A DNA stretch of 64,000 bases from Robiginitomaculum sp. (GCA_021776515.1 JAJFFS010000016.1:186001-250000); one strand, 5' to 3'; positions 18,131-27,411 are shown, counted from the stretch's first letter. A program made the numbers and translations. Notes: a model not told the origin generated them from the letters alone.

Positions 18131-19579
18131 TTATTTCCGTTTAGCCAGCGCCATATAAACCAGTGCCGCAACACCAAAACCGACAAACCAGGCGTAGCCG
18201 TAAATCACATCAAACACGCCGGGGACGGCATTGATAAATCCGGCGGCGTGTAAAAAGCCCGGCAGGCTGGGCAGGACACCTAAAACAAGCGCGGTTAGCC
18301 CGGCATTGTTCCAGCCATTACCCGCACCATAAATGCCATCGTGAGAGAAAAGGTCGTCACGGTTAAGCTCGGTTTTGCGCAGTAAAAAATAATCCGCAAT
18401 AAGAAGCCCGGCGATGGGGCCAAGAAGCGCCGAATAGCCCACCAGCCAGGTAAAGATATAGGCGCTGGCATCTTCCACCAGTTTCCATGGGAAAATGGCA
18501 ATACCAATGGCAGCGGTGATATATCCGCCCATTTGATACGATATTTTCCCCGGTGCCAGATTGGAAAACCCGTAGGCCGGGGCCACCACATTAGCCGCCA
18601 GATTTGTGGTTAGCGTGGCAATGACCAAAGCGGCAAGCGCAAAGATAACGCCAATGCCGCCCATACGCCCGGCAAGCTCCACCGGGTTCCAGATGGCTTC
18701 GCCATAGATTTGCACCGTTGCCGAGGTAACAGCGACGCTGATGAAGGCAAACAGCGCCATGGGCAGCGGCAAGCCAAGGGCTTGCCCCAGCATCTGGTCT
18801 TTCTGGCTTTTGGCAAAGCGGGTAAAGTCCGGGATATTCAGTGCCATCGTCGCCCAGAACCCGACCATGGCGGTTAGCGAGATAAAGAACGTCGCCCAGA
18901 ACTGGCCTTCTTTGGCCCCGCCTTCGACAAATTGCGAAGGTGCCGAAAGCATGGCCCCAAAGCCGCCCGCCTTGATATAGGCCCAGGCCAGAAGTGACAG
19001 CCCCATAGCCAGAAGGAACGGTGCCGCCAGCGTTTCCAGCCAGCGAATACTCTCCGTGCCTTTTTTAATAAAATAAAGGTGCATGGCCCAGAACACCAAA
19101 AAGCTGACCGTCTGTGCCGCATCAATGCCCAATATTGGCAAGGGGGAGCTTCTGAACATATCGCCGGTTAGAGCGTTTAAAATCACATAAATGGCCGAAC
19201 CACCAACCCAGGTGTTGATGCCAAACCAGCCACAGGCCACAAGCCCACGTGCCAGCGCCGGGATTTTAGCCCCCTTGGTGCCAAAGGCCGAACGCAGAAG
19301 CACCGGAAACGGCACCCCGTATTTGGCTCCCATATGGCCGATCAGCATCATCGGGACAAGCACAATGGCATTGCCCAGAAATACAGTTAGCACCGCCTGC
19401 CACCAGTTCATCCCCGCCGCAACAAGGCCGCCAGAGAGCATATAAGTGGGTACGCACACCACCATGGCCACCCAGAGCGAGGCAAATGACCACATATTCC
19501 ATGTGCGATCTGCATCACTGGCTGGTGCCATGTCGGCATTATAAAGCGACGGGTCTGCGTCTCTAATGGTCTCAGTCAT
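18131..19579 (-). CDS. NCS1 family nucleobase/allantoin/hydantoin permease
   Basis: This is a 482-residue inner-membrane transporter with about twelve hydrophobic segments. The N-terminal NMWSFASLWVAMVVCVPTYM segment and the ARGLVACGWFGINTWVGG helix are hallmarks of nucleobase-cation-symport-1 proteins, which import uracil, thymine, allantoin or hydantoins. GGGGAGGG precedes the ATG. It is the last gene of the pyrimidine catabolism run, 132 bp after beta-ureidopropionase and separated from it by a palindromic repeat, so uracil or a dihydropyrimidine is the most likely substrate. Confidence 0.9.
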   Translation of the reverse strand: MTETIRDADPSLYNADMAPASDADRTWNMWSFASLWVAMVVCVPTYMLSGGLVAAGMNWWQAVLTVFLGNAIVLVPMMLIGHMGAKYGVPFPVLLRSAFGTKGAKIPALARGLVACGWFGINTWVGGSAIYVILNALTGDMFRSSPLPILGIDAAQTVSFLVFWAMHLYFIKKGTESIRWLETLAAPFLLAMGLSLLAWAYIKAGGFGAMLSAPSQFVEGGAKEGQFWATFFISLTAMVGFWATMALNIPDFTRFAKSQKDQMLGQALGLPLPMALFAFISVAVTSATVQIYGEAIWNPVELAGRMGGIGVIFALAALVIATLTTNLAANVVAPAYGFSNLAPGKISYQMGGYITAAIGIAIFPWKLVEDASAYIFTWLVGYSALLGPIAGLLIADYFLLRKTELNRDDLFSHDGIYGAGNGWNNAGLTALVLGVLPSLPGFLHAAGFINAVPGVFDVIYGYAWFVGFGVAALVYMALAKRK

Positions 19580-19634
19580 GTGTTGCGCCCTCCCCGGCGA
19601 TTATATTCTTCCGTGCCCACTTTGATTGTCTACC

Positions 19635-19700
19635 CCCTCATCCTGAGCTTGTCGAAGGATGATAAAGCGCCCTCGTGTTTCGACAGGCTCAACATGAGGG
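19635..19700. repeat. Intergenic imperfect palindrome of the TCATCCTGAGC...GTCGAA type
   Basis: The left arm CCCTCATCCTGAGCTTGTCGAA and right arm TTCGACAGGCTCAACATGAGGG pair with a few mismatches around a short spacer. Similar elements are common in alphaproteobacterial intergenic DNA. It lies inside the pyrimidine operon between beta-ureidopropionase and the permease and could act as an mRNA processing or stability hairpin. Confidence 0.8.
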
Positions 19701-19711
19701 CATTGAAAACC

Positions 19712-20581
19712 TTATTGACTCTCAGTCAGTTTGCCATAGGTGTCCGGGCGGCGATCGCGGAAAAACTGCCATAGGTTACGCACTTCGCGGACCATGCCCA
19801 TATCCATGTCATGGATGAGTAATTCATCCTTGTCGCGGCTGGCCTCGGCCTCTATTTGCCCGCGTGGATTGACGAAATAGCTCTGCCCGTAAAACTCACC
19901 AATATTCCACGGCTCTTCGGTACCAATGCGGTTAATCGCCCCGATATAACAGCCATTGGCCGCCGCTGAGGCCGGTTGTTCCAGCTTCCATAAATATTCG
20001 GACAAGCCCGCCACGGTGGCCGATGGATTGACGATATATTCTGCGCCGTTTAGCGCCAGCGCCCGCCAGCCTTCGGGGAAGTGTCGATCATAACAGATAT
20101 AAACGCCCAGCTTGCAATATTTGGTTTGGAAAACCGGCCAGTTGGACTTGCCGGGTTTGAAGAAAAACTTCTCCCAGAAACCGGCGACCTGCGGGATGTG
20201 GGTTTTGCGGTATTTGCCCAAATACTCCCCGTCCGCATCAATGACGGCGGCGGTGTTGTAATAAACCCCGGTTACGTCATCGGCCTCATAAATGGGAACA
20301 ACGATGACCATATCATATTTCTTGGCATATTCCTGCATCAGTCTCGTGGTCGGCCCGTCGGGGATGGCCTCGGCACTGTCAAACCATTTCACATCCTGGC
20401 TCGGGCAGAAATAGGGCTGGGTGAACACCTCCTGAAAGCACAGAACCTGCACGCCTTTTTCCCCGGCTTCCTCGATATAGGGAATATGGGCTTCGATCAT
20501 CGCCTTGGTGATGGCTGCCGGGCTTTCATCGGTTGAAGCTTTGAGGGCCATTTGTATCAGGCCGCCGCGTAGTGTGGTCAT
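19712..20581 (-). CDS. Beta-ureidopropionase (N-carbamoyl-beta-alanine amidohydrolase)
   Basis: This enzyme hydrolyses N-carbamoyl-beta-alanine to beta-alanine, CO2 and ammonia, the third step of reductive pyrimidine degradation. The 289 residues belong to the nitrilase superfamily, with the catalytic triad Glu in LCFQEVFTQPYF, Lys in KYRKTHIPQ and Cys in GVYICYDRHFPEG. The tryptophan/phenylalanine-rich FWEKFFFKPG segment is typical of bacterial beta-ureidopropionase and the related N-carbamoylputrescine amidase; the neighbouring PreTA and aminotransferase genes favour the first. AAGGAAA precedes the ATG, and the mmsA stop is 12 bp upstream. Confidence 0.88.
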   Translation of the reverse strand: MTTLRGGLIQMALKASTDESPAAITKAMIEAHIPYIEEAGEKGVQVLCFQEVFTQPYFCPSQDVKWFDSAEAIPDGPTTRLMQEYAKKYDMVIVVPIYEADDVTGVYYNTAAVIDADGEYLGKYRKTHIPQVAGFWEKFFFKPGKSNWPVFQTKYCKLGVYICYDRHFPEGWRALALNGAEYIVNPSATVAGLSEYLWKLEQPASAAANGCYIGAINRIGTEEPWNIGEFYGQSYFVNPRGQIEAEASRDKDELLIHDMDMGMVREVRNLWQFFRDRRPDTYGKLTESQ

Positions 20582-20593
20582 AATGGTTTTCCT

Positions 20594-22090
20594 TTATCCC
20601 ATGCTCGGAAATGTGAATTGCGCACCCGCACGAATACCCGTGGGCCAGCGTGTGGTGACGGTTTTCAGTCGCGTATAAAAATGCACCGCTTCGGGGCCAT
20701 AAATGCCATGCGCGCCAAAGCTGGACCGCTTCCAGCCGCCAAAACTGTGGGTGGCGACGGGTACCGGAATAGGCACATTGACGCCGACCATGCCGACCTT
20801 GATGCGGTTGGTGAAATCACGCGCTGCATCGCCGTCGCGGGTAAAAATCGCTGTGCCATTGCCGTATTCATGCGCATTGATGAGGTCCACCGCTTGCCCA
20901 TAATTATCAGCGCGCAAGACGCTAAGCACCGGGCCGAATATCTCGGTCTTATAAACGCTCATGTCTTTGGTCACATGGTCCAGCAGAGTGCCGCCCATCC
21001 AAAAGCCGTTTTCATAGCCTTGCAGTTTCAGACCCCGGCCATCGACGACAACTTTTGCGCCCTCTTTTTCGCCAGCATCAATGCAGCCCTTAATGCGTTT
21101 TCGGGCTTCGGCGGTGATAACCGGTCCCATTTCAGCCGTTTCGTCGGTGCTTGGGCCAATTTTCAGAGCGGCCACGCGAGGGGCCAGTTTAGCCACTAGT
21201 GCGTCGGCGGTTTCCTCGCCTATTGGCACCGCGACAGAAATAGCCATACAGCGCTCGCCAGCCGAGCCAAAGCCTGCGCCCATCAGGGCATCGGCGGCCT
21301 GATCCAGGTCGGCGTCCGGCATGATAATCATGTGATTTTTCGCCCCGCCCAGAGCTTGCACGCGCTTACCGGCGGCGCAGCCCCGGGTATAGACATACTC
21401 GGCAATGGGGGTGGAGCCGACAAAGCTGACCGCCTGAATATCAGGATGGTCCAGCACCGCGTCCACGGCACCTTTGCCGCCATGCACCACGTTTAGCACT
21501 CCGTCTGGCAGACCGGCTTCTTTGAACAAATCAAAGATTAAATTGGCCGAAGAGGGATCGCGTTCCGAGGGTTTCAACACAAAAGTATTACCACAGGCAA
21601 TGGCCATGGGGATCATCCACAAGGGCACCATTGAGGGAAAGTTAAACGGCGTAATGCCGGCCACAACGCCCAAGGCTTGCCGTTCGGCACAGGTGTCAAT
21701 ACCGGGGCCAACCTCGCGTGAAAAATCACCCTGCAAGTGCGCGGCGATACCGGCGGCAAATTCCACCACTTCCAGGGCACGGGTCACCTCGCCCAGTGCA
21801 TCATCATGGGTCTTGCCATGTTCTGCGGAAATAGTTTGGGCAATCTCGTCCCGGCGGGCATTCATTATGCCATGCAGGGCGATCATCAGCCGCCCGCGCC
21901 GCGCCGGGGGGGTGGAGGACCAGTTCTCAAAAGCAGCCTTGGCAGCCTCTACGGCGGCGTTTATCTCGGTTTGCCCGCCCAGGACAACCTCTGCGGATTG
22001 TTCGCCCGTGGCCGGGTTATAAACAGCCTGTGTTTTGCCAGAACTGCCAGCGGTCATCTGCCCGCCAATAATGTGCTCTATTCTGTTCAT
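20594..22090 (-). CDS. mmsA: CoA-acylating (methyl)malonate-semialdehyde dehydrogenase
   Basis: This enzyme converts malonate or methylmalonate semialdehyde, NAD and CoA to acetyl- or propionyl-CoA. The 498 residues are an aldehyde dehydrogenase fold with GITPFNFPSMVPLWMIPMA, the NAD motif FVGSTPIAEYVY, and the catalytic cysteine in GSAGERCMAIS near residue 285. MmsA enzymes lack the usual catalytic Glu of hydrolytic ALDHs, consistent with the LGGAKNHMII segment. In this operon it would oxidise the malonate semialdehyde made from beta-alanine by the upstream aminotransferase, whose stop is 9 bp away. Confidence 0.93.
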   Translation of the reverse strand: MNRIEHIIGGQMTAGSSGKTQAVYNPATGEQSAEVVLGGQTEINAAVEAAKAAFENWSSTPPARRGRLMIALHGIMNARRDEIAQTISAEHGKTHDDALGEVTRALEVVEFAAGIAAHLQGDFSREVGPGIDTCAERQALGVVAGITPFNFPSMVPLWMIPMAIACGNTFVLKPSERDPSSANLIFDLFKEAGLPDGVLNVVHGGKGAVDAVLDHPDIQAVSFVGSTPIAEYVYTRGCAAGKRVQALGGAKNHMIIMPDADLDQAADALMGAGFGSAGERCMAISVAVPIGEETADALVAKLAPRVAALKIGPSTDETAEMGPVITAEARKRIKGCIDAGEKEGAKVVVDGRGLKLQGYENGFWMGGTLLDHVTKDMSVYKTEIFGPVLSVLRADNYGQAVDLINAHEYGNGTAIFTRDGDAARDFTNRIKVGMVGVNVPIPVPVATHSFGGWKRSSFGAHGIYGPEAVHFYTRLKTVTTRWPTGIRAGAQFTFPSMG

Positions 22091-22099
22091 GACAGTTTC

Positions 22100-23419
22100 C
22101 TATTCAACGGTTTTGAGCACATCACGCATGGTTTCAAAGATGAAATCAATTTGTGATTTTTCAATTATCAAGGGCGGCGAGAAGGCAATAATATCGCCGG
22201 TGGTGCGGATGAGAAGACCTTTCTCATAGGCCTTTAAAAACGCATCGGTGGCACGTTTGGTGACCTGCCCCGGAATAGATTCCAGCTCCACCGCACCAAT
22301 AAGCCCCATATTGCGAATGTCTTTGACATGCGGCAGACCGCGTAAAGAGTGCACCGCCTCTTCCCAATAGGGCCACAGTTCCGCCCCGCGCGTAAAAAGG
22401 CCTTCTTCCTGATAGGTATCCAGTGCGGCCAAAGCGGCGGCGCAGGCCATGGGGTTGGCCGAATAGGTATAGCCGTGAAACAGCTCGATGGCATTTTCCG
22501 GCCCTTGCATGAAAGCGTCATAAACATGGTCTTGGACAAACACTGCGCCCATGGGGATCACCCCGTTGGCAATGGCCTTGGCAGAGCAGATAATATCTGG
22601 CTGAATCCCAAAATACTCGGTGGCAAACGGCGTGCCCATGCGCCCAAAGCCGGTAATGACCTCATCCCAGATCAGCAAAATTCCATGTTTTGTGGTGATC
22701 TCGCGCAGGCGTTCCAGATAGCCTTTGGGCGGCATAATCACCCCGGCGGAAGCGGCGATAGGCTCGACAATAACGGCGGCAATGGTGGAGGGGTCATGCA
22801 GCTCGCAAAGCCGTTCCAGATCCTCGGCAAACTCTGCGCCATGTTCCGGTTGGCCTTTGGTAAAGCGGTTTTCCGGGATGCCATGGGTGTGGCGCAAATG
22901 GTCAACACCGGCGACGAGTGAGCCAAACATTTTACGGTTTGCCGGCATACCGCCCACGGACATACCGCCAAAATTTACCCCGTGATAGCCTTTTTCACGG
23001 CCAATAAGGCGAGTGCGATGCCCCTCGCCCCGACAGCGGTGATAGGCAATAGCAATTTTTAAGGCTGTTTCTACGCTTTCAGAGCCGGAATTAACAAAAA
23101 AAGCGTGGTTCAGCTTGTCTGGCAGGATTGAGGTTAGCCGGTTGGCCAGCTCAAACGCCTTGGGATGGCCCGTTTGAAATGCTGGGCAATAGTCCATTTC
23201 CTCGACCTGTTGTTGAATGGCTTTGACAATGCGCGGGCGTTTATGTCCGGCATTGCAACACCACAACCCGGCAATGCCATCCAATATCTGCTTGCCCTCA
23301 TGGGTCGTGTAATACATGCCATCAGCGGCAACAAACATGCGCGGGTTTTTCTTGAACGCCCGGTTCGGCGTAAAGCCCATCCAATAAGCTTCCAGGTCGT
23401 TTGGGATAGGGGCGTTCAT
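22100..23419 (-). CDS. Omega-amino acid/beta-alanine:pyruvate aminotransferase
   Basis: This is a 439-residue class III PLP aminotransferase. The PLP lysine is in the CSAKAIANGVIPMGAV segment near residue 285, the cofactor Asp in LLIWDEVITGFGRMG, and the glycine loop in FFVNSGSESVETALKIA. The N-terminal YWMGFTPNRAFKKNPRMF is typical of omega-amino acid:pyruvate transaminases. In context it would deaminate beta-alanine to malonate semialdehyde, which MmsA then oxidises. Its start overlaps the preA stop by four bases (ATGA), so the two are coupled. Confidence 0.9.
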   Translation of the reverse strand: MNAPIPNDLEAYWMGFTPNRAFKKNPRMFVAADGMYYTTHEGKQILDGIAGLWCCNAGHKRPRIVKAIQQQVEEMDYCPAFQTGHPKAFELANRLTSILPDKLNHAFFVNSGSESVETALKIAIAYHRCRGEGHRTRLIGREKGYHGVNFGGMSVGGMPANRKMFGSLVAGVDHLRHTHGIPENRFTKGQPEHGAEFAEDLERLCELHDPSTIAAVIVEPIAASAGVIMPPKGYLERLREITTKHGILLIWDEVITGFGRMGTPFATEYFGIQPDIICSAKAIANGVIPMGAVFVQDHVYDAFMQGPENAIELFHGYTYSANPMACAAALAALDTYQEEGLFTRGAELWPYWEEAVHSLRGLPHVKDIRNMGLIGAVELESIPGQVTKRATDAFLKAYEKGLLIRTTGDIIAFSPPLIIEKSQIDFIFETMRDVLKTVE

Positions 23420-24687
23420 GAGACAACTCCGCTATTCTTGGGATGGTCCGGCCAGGTTAAATACGGCAGGTCGTTTTTCTGCGGCACCATGGTAATACAT
23501 TCCGGCACCGGACAAATATGCTGGCATAAGTTACAGCCCACGCACTCGGTGTCCACTACGGTAAAATCGCGTCCACCGGCGTCATTGGCTTGCATCAAAA
23601 TCGCCTGATGCGAGGTATCCTCGCAGGCGATATGGCACCGCCCGCACTCAATACACTTGTCCTGATTGATGCTGGCTTTCAGATCATAGTTCATATTCAG
23701 ATCGTTCCAGTTCACCGTATTAGCAATTGCCGCCCCCTTGAAATCTTCAATTGAGCGATAACCTTTGCTATCCATAAAATCAGACAGCCCATCGTTCAGA
23801 TCTTCAATGATGCGAAAGCCATAGAGCATGGCGGCGGTGCAAACCTGCAAGGCCTCGGCACCCAGGGCAATAAATTCAGCCGCATCACGCCAGGTGGTTA
23901 TGCCGCCAATGGCCGAAATATCGAGGTCATGTGTGGCTGCATTTCTGGCAATTTCAGCCACCATGTGCAGTGCAATAGGCTTAACGGCATGTCCGCAATA
24001 GCCGCCATGTGTGCCCTTGCCATCCAGTACCGGATTGGGGGCCATAACGTCCAGATCAACGCCAATGATAGAGTTTACGGTATTGATCAGTGATACCGCA
24101 TGGGCCCCACCCGCCAGGGCGGCCTCGGCAGGCAGTAAAATATCGGTGGTATTGGGGGTCAGTTTTGTAAATACCGGAATATCCACAACCTCACGCACCC
24201 AGCGCGTGGTATCCTCCACCATTTGTGGCACCTGACCTATGGCCGAACCCATGCCCCGTTCGCACATGCCGTGGGGGCAACCCAGGTTCAACTCAATGCC
24301 ATGCACGCCAGAATTGGCGATCTTTATGGCCAGATCTTTCCACAGTTCTTCTTCGACCGGGGCCATCATCGAGCCAATAATAATGCGGTCGGGATAGTTT
24401 TTGCGAACTTGTTCGATCTCGCGCAAGTTAACGTCTAATGGCCGGTCCGAGATCAGCTCGATATTATTGATGCCTAAAATCCCGCGCGCTGTGTCCTTGT
24501 GGACACCATAGCGGCTGGTGACATTGACCACGGGCGGGTCTGCGCCCAGTGTTTTCCACACTACCCCGCCCCATCCAGCGGCAAAGGCGCGCTCGACATT
24601 ATATTGCTTGTCTGTCGGCGGTGCCGAAGCCAGCCAAAAGGGGTTGATGCTTTCAATCCCGGCGATAACGCATCCCAGATCAGCCAT
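23416..24687 (-). CDS. preA: NAD-dependent dihydropyrimidine dehydrogenase, subunit PreA
   Basis: PreA is the FMN subunit that reduces uracil or thymine to the 5,6-dihydro form with PreT. The start at ATG 24687 has GGAGGG upstream and overlaps the preT stop by eight bases; the reading frame is open 19 codons further but that part lies within preT. The 423 residues hold an FMN barrel with the active-site cysteine in ELNLGCPHGMCERG, and two C-terminal [4Fe-4S] motifs, CIECGRCHIACED and CVGCNLCQHICPVPEC, near residues 345-405. Confidence 0.94.
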   Translation of the reverse strand: MADLGCVIAGIESINPFWLASAPPTDKQYNVERAFAAGWGGVVWKTLGADPPVVNVTSRYGVHKDTARGILGINNIELISDRPLDVNLREIEQVRKNYPDRIIIGSMMAPVEEELWKDLAIKIANSGVHGIELNLGCPHGMCERGMGSAIGQVPQMVEDTTRWVREVVDIPVFTKLTPNTTDILLPAEAALAGGAHAVSLINTVNSIIGVDLDVMAPNPVLDGKGTHGGYCGHAVKPIALHMVAEIARNAATHDLDISAIGGITTWRDAAEFIALGAEALQVCTAAMLYGFRIIEDLNDGLSDFMDSKGYRSIEDFKGAAIANTVNWNDLNMNYDLKASINQDKCIECGRCHIACEDTSHQAILMQANDAGGRDFTVVDTECVGCNLCQHICPVPECITMVPQKNDLPYLTWPDHPKNSGVVS

Positions 24688-26029
24688 TTTTTTCGCCCTC
24701 CAGATATGCCAGAATACCAAGGGCGGCATTTTTGCCATCCTCAACTGCTTGCACGGTCAGGTCTTCGCCAGAGGCAATGCAATCACCGCCAGCAAATACG
24801 TCGCGCACCGATGTATGCCCATTATCATCCACCATTATTTTTCCGCGCTCTGTTTTCAAGTCTTCAAGGCTGTCATCAATCAGTGTCTGCCCGACGGCCT
24901 TGTATACGCGATCGGCGGTCACTTCGAAAAACTCACCGGTACCTTGCAGTTTGCCAGAGACCAGATGCGTGCGTTCAAATCGCACGGCGTTCACTTCATT
25001 GTCACCATGAAGCCGCGTTGGCGCTGCCCAGTGCAGGGTTGTCACACCGTTTGTTGCCGCCAAATCCTGTTCCCATGCGGTTGCACCCATTTGTGCAGGT
25101 CCGCGCCGGTAGGCCAGCGTGACGTTTGATGCCCCCAGGCGCTTGGCCTGTATGGCGGCATCAATGGCTGTATTGCCGCCGCCTATGACCACTACGTTTT
25201 TACCGGGATTAATCGTGGTCAGGTCCGCTGTCTGGCGAATATTCTCGATAAAGCCAAGCGCATCGGAAACGCCGTTCAGATATTCGCCCTCCACACCAAG
25301 CTGGCGTGGTGCACCAAGGCCAATGCCTATGAACACCGCATCAAAATCCAGGCGTATACCTTTTAACAGAACATCATGGCCCAAAGTCTGGTCATATTGA
25401 ATGTCAATTCCGCCAACGCCAAGAATGAAGGCCACCTCACGGGCGGCAAATTCATCAGCCATTTTATAAGCGGCAAGACCATATTCATTCAGGCCACCCG
25501 CTTTTGGGCGGGCCTCAAATATACGGACACGGTGACCGTTTATGGCCAAGGCGTGGGCACAGGCCAGCCCCGCCGGACCAGCACCAATAATGGCTACCGC
25601 CTTGCCGGTATCCGCGGCGCGGGAAAACGGGTGCGGCCCATTTTTGGTCATTAAATAATCTACCGCATGACGCTGCAAAGCGCCGATTTCAACAGGCTCA
25701 TCCTCGCCCACATTCAACACACATTTTTGCTCGCACAGAATTTCAGTGGGGCAGGCGCGGGCGCAGGTGCCGCCCATAATATTGGCGCTTAAAATTGTGC
25801 GCGCCGAGCCAAGGGGGTTTCCGGTGGCAATCTGGCGGATGAATTTAGGAATATCGATAGAGGTCGGGCAGGCGATAACACAGGGTGCATCATGGCAAAA
25901 AAGGCATCGGCTGGCTTGCACGCTCGCCTGTTGGTCATTCAAGGGCGAGTGTAAATTTTCAAAATTAGCGGTAATATCATCGGCTGTGAGGTCGCCGCCG
26001 GTTTTGCTAAAGACAGGGTGTTCAGCCAT
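24680..26029 (-). CDS. preT: NAD-dependent dihydropyrimidine dehydrogenase, subunit PreT
   Basis: PreT passes electrons from NADH through FAD and Fe-S clusters to PreA. The 449 residues show N-terminal cysteine clusters (SRCLFCHDAPCVIACPTSID and CARACPTEILCEQKCVLN), the FAD loop VAIIGAGPAGLACAHAL, a second dinucleotide loop VVVIGGGNTAIDAAI, and the C-terminal FAVGGDC-like motif (VFAGGDCIASGEDLTVQAVEDG). It is the first gene of the pyrimidine operon and lies downstream of the RutR-like operator at 26126-26141. Confidence 0.93.
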   Translation of the reverse strand: MAEHPVFSKTGGDLTADDITANFENLHSPLNDQQASVQASRCLFCHDAPCVIACPTSIDIPKFIRQIATGNPLGSARTILSANIMGGTCARACPTEILCEQKCVLNVGEDEPVEIGALQRHAVDYLMTKNGPHPFSRAADTGKAVAIIGAGPAGLACAHALAINGHRVRIFEARPKAGGLNEYGLAAYKMADEFAAREVAFILGVGGIDIQYDQTLGHDVLLKGIRLDFDAVFIGIGLGAPRQLGVEGEYLNGVSDALGFIENIRQTADLTTINPGKNVVVIGGGNTAIDAAIQAKRLGASNVTLAYRRGPAQMGATAWEQDLAATNGVTTLHWAAPTRLHGDNEVNAVRFERTHLVSGKLQGTGEFFEVTADRVYKAVGQTLIDDSLEDLKTERGKIMVDDNGHTSVRDVFAGGDCIASGEDLTVQAVEDGKNAALGILAYLEGEKNG

Positions 26030-26125
26030 GTGCGTAACAGTTTCCCAGTTTATTTCATCAGTTTTGACATTTTGCCAGTCCTTGCCAACACAATCGCCAT
26101 TACCGGGGACGGGGTCAAGTGTTTT

Positions 26126-26141
26126 CTGACCATTTGGTCAG
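26126..26141. promoter_or_regulatory. RutR-like operator CTGACCA-TT-TGGTCAG
   Basis: This is a perfect inverted repeat with 7-bp arms and a 2-bp spacer. The core TGACCA-N2-TGGTCA is the known binding motif of the E. coli uracil-responsive regulator RutR. It lies between the stop of the RutR-like TetR gene and the start of preT, 97 bp before the preT start. A TTGACC (minus strand) sits just downstream of it as a possible -35 element, though the matching -10 is weak. Repression relieved by uracil is the expected mode. Confidence 0.8.
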
Positions 26142-26165
26142 GTTTTATCTGTGTGTGTATGAAGT

Positions 26166-26828
26166 TTAGGGCTTCAGCCCCACACCTGTCAGGATAATCT
26201 GGCACACCTGATCAGTGGCACGAATAAATTGTCCTTCCGAGAGTATTTGATCATCGTTCAGCACACTGATTTGGGGACCAAAATCTGCGTAATGCTGGGT
26301 GGTGGCCCAGATCATGAAAAACAGGGCTTGCGGATCGACCGGGTTCATTTTGCCTGCGCGAATCCAGGTGTTGACCTGTGCCGTACGTTTTTCATACCAG
26401 GGTTTCAGTACAGTGTGCAGATAGCTGTTGATCACCGGCGCACCGCATATCACTTCCATCGCCCAGACACGCGAACCATAGGGGCGCATCCGTGCCTGAT
26501 CCATTTTTGCGGTGATGTAACCGCGAAGGGCAGTTCTGGGGTCATCGGTTTTATCAAAAGGCTCCGCCGCCGCCAGCCAGTGCCCGCACACATCCTCGAT
26601 AACCCGGTTATAGAGGTCGGCCTTGGTGGAAAAATAATAATGCAGATTGGCCTTGGGTACACCGGCGCGCCGCGCAATAGCTTCGGTGGTGGCACCTTTG
26701 AAGCCAGTTTGTGCAAATTCCTGTTCGGCGGCTTCCATAATCAAGCGTTCATTGGCTTCACGAATGGCGCGTTTGCCCGTGGCTTTTGGCTTGCTTTTCA
26801 TGTTTATGGCGTGGGCTGCACTATTCAT
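26166..26828 (-). CDS. TetR-family regulator, RutR-like
   Basis: The product has 220 residues. Residues 20-70 hold the TetR helix-turn-helix (ATTEAIARRAGVPKANLHYY then FSTKADLY), and the C-terminal half matches the RutR/YcdC type: RPYGSRVWAMEVICGAP, then WIRAGKMNPVDPQALFFMIW and ATTQHYADFGPQI. AAAAGG precedes the ATG at 26828. RutR responds to uracil and thymine. Position directly upstream of preT, with a TGACCA-N2-TGGTCA box between them, supports control of the pyrimidine operon. Whether it also controls its own gene cannot be told. Confidence 0.88.
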   Translation of the reverse strand: MNSAAHAINMKSKPKATGKRAIREANERLIMEAAEQEFAQTGFKGATTEAIARRAGVPKANLHYYFSTKADLYNRVIEDVCGHWLAAAEPFDKTDDPRTALRGYITAKMDQARMRPYGSRVWAMEVICGAPVINSYLHTVLKPWYEKRTAQVNTWIRAGKMNPVDPQALFFMIWATTQHYADFGPQISVLNDDQILSEGQFIRATDQVCQIILTGVGLKP

Positions 26829-26947
26829 TTTGTGCCTTTTCTCATATTTTGCTCATACAGCAAATACGCACTTAATACGAACTTGACATTCAGTCCAGCA
26901 TACGTGCCTTTTCAGCAGATAGAAGCAAGCAATGCCAGGGTGGTAAA

Positions 26948-27400
26948 ATGCTCAATCACATTTTTTTATTGACGGCTATCGTTGTTGGCGGATTTCTGAC
27001 AATCCAGGGTGTTATCAACGCACGGTTATCACAATCTCTGGATCATCCTTTGCAGGCCAGCTTTATCTCCTTTGCTGTGGCCCTGATTGCCTTGGTGGGA
27101 ATTATGTTGGTACGCGGCATTGCCATCCCGTCACCAATGTTGCTGAAATCGCTGCCGCCTTACCTGTTTGTTGGCGGCATACTGGGGCTAATTTACGTTA
27201 CAACAGTACTGGTTCTGATGCCAAAAATAGGGGCGACCAATGTCATCTTTGCTATCTTTGTAGGCCAGACAGTTGTTTCATTGATCGTCGATCATTTTGG
27301 CTTTGGTGGCCTTGCCCGCCATCAGCTTGACCTACCCAGAATAGCCGGTGTGATTTTGCTGTTTGCCGGACTTTATCTTGTACAGATGAAGCCCGGCTAA
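26948..27400 (+). CDS. DMT-superfamily small membrane protein, YdcZ/DUF606 type
   Basis: This 150-residue protein has five hydrophobic segments, beginning LNHIFLLTAIVVGGFLTIQG and followed by the conserved INARLSQSLDHPLQASFISFA, which identifies the YdcZ family of half-size DMT transporters. These work as homo- or heterodimers, and the substrate is unknown. The gene is divergent from the TetR gene, so the 119-bp space between them may hold a shared control region. It is convergent with the TonB-dependent receptor gene, and no terminator is obvious between them. Confidence 0.85.
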   Translation: MLNHIFLLTAIVVGGFLTIQGVINARLSQSLDHPLQASFISFAVALIALVGIMLVRGIAIPSPMLLKSLPPYLFVGGILGLIYVTTVLVLMPKIGATNVIFAIFVGQTVVSLIVDHFGFGGLARHQLDLPRIAGVILLFAGLYLVQMKPG

Positions 27401-27411
27401 AACATCAGACC

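Noticed and set aside
21474-22022. 182-codon open frame antisense to mmsA
   Set aside because: The pattern of codon shadows in GC-rich genes explains it; the minus-strand aldehyde dehydrogenase is clearly real.
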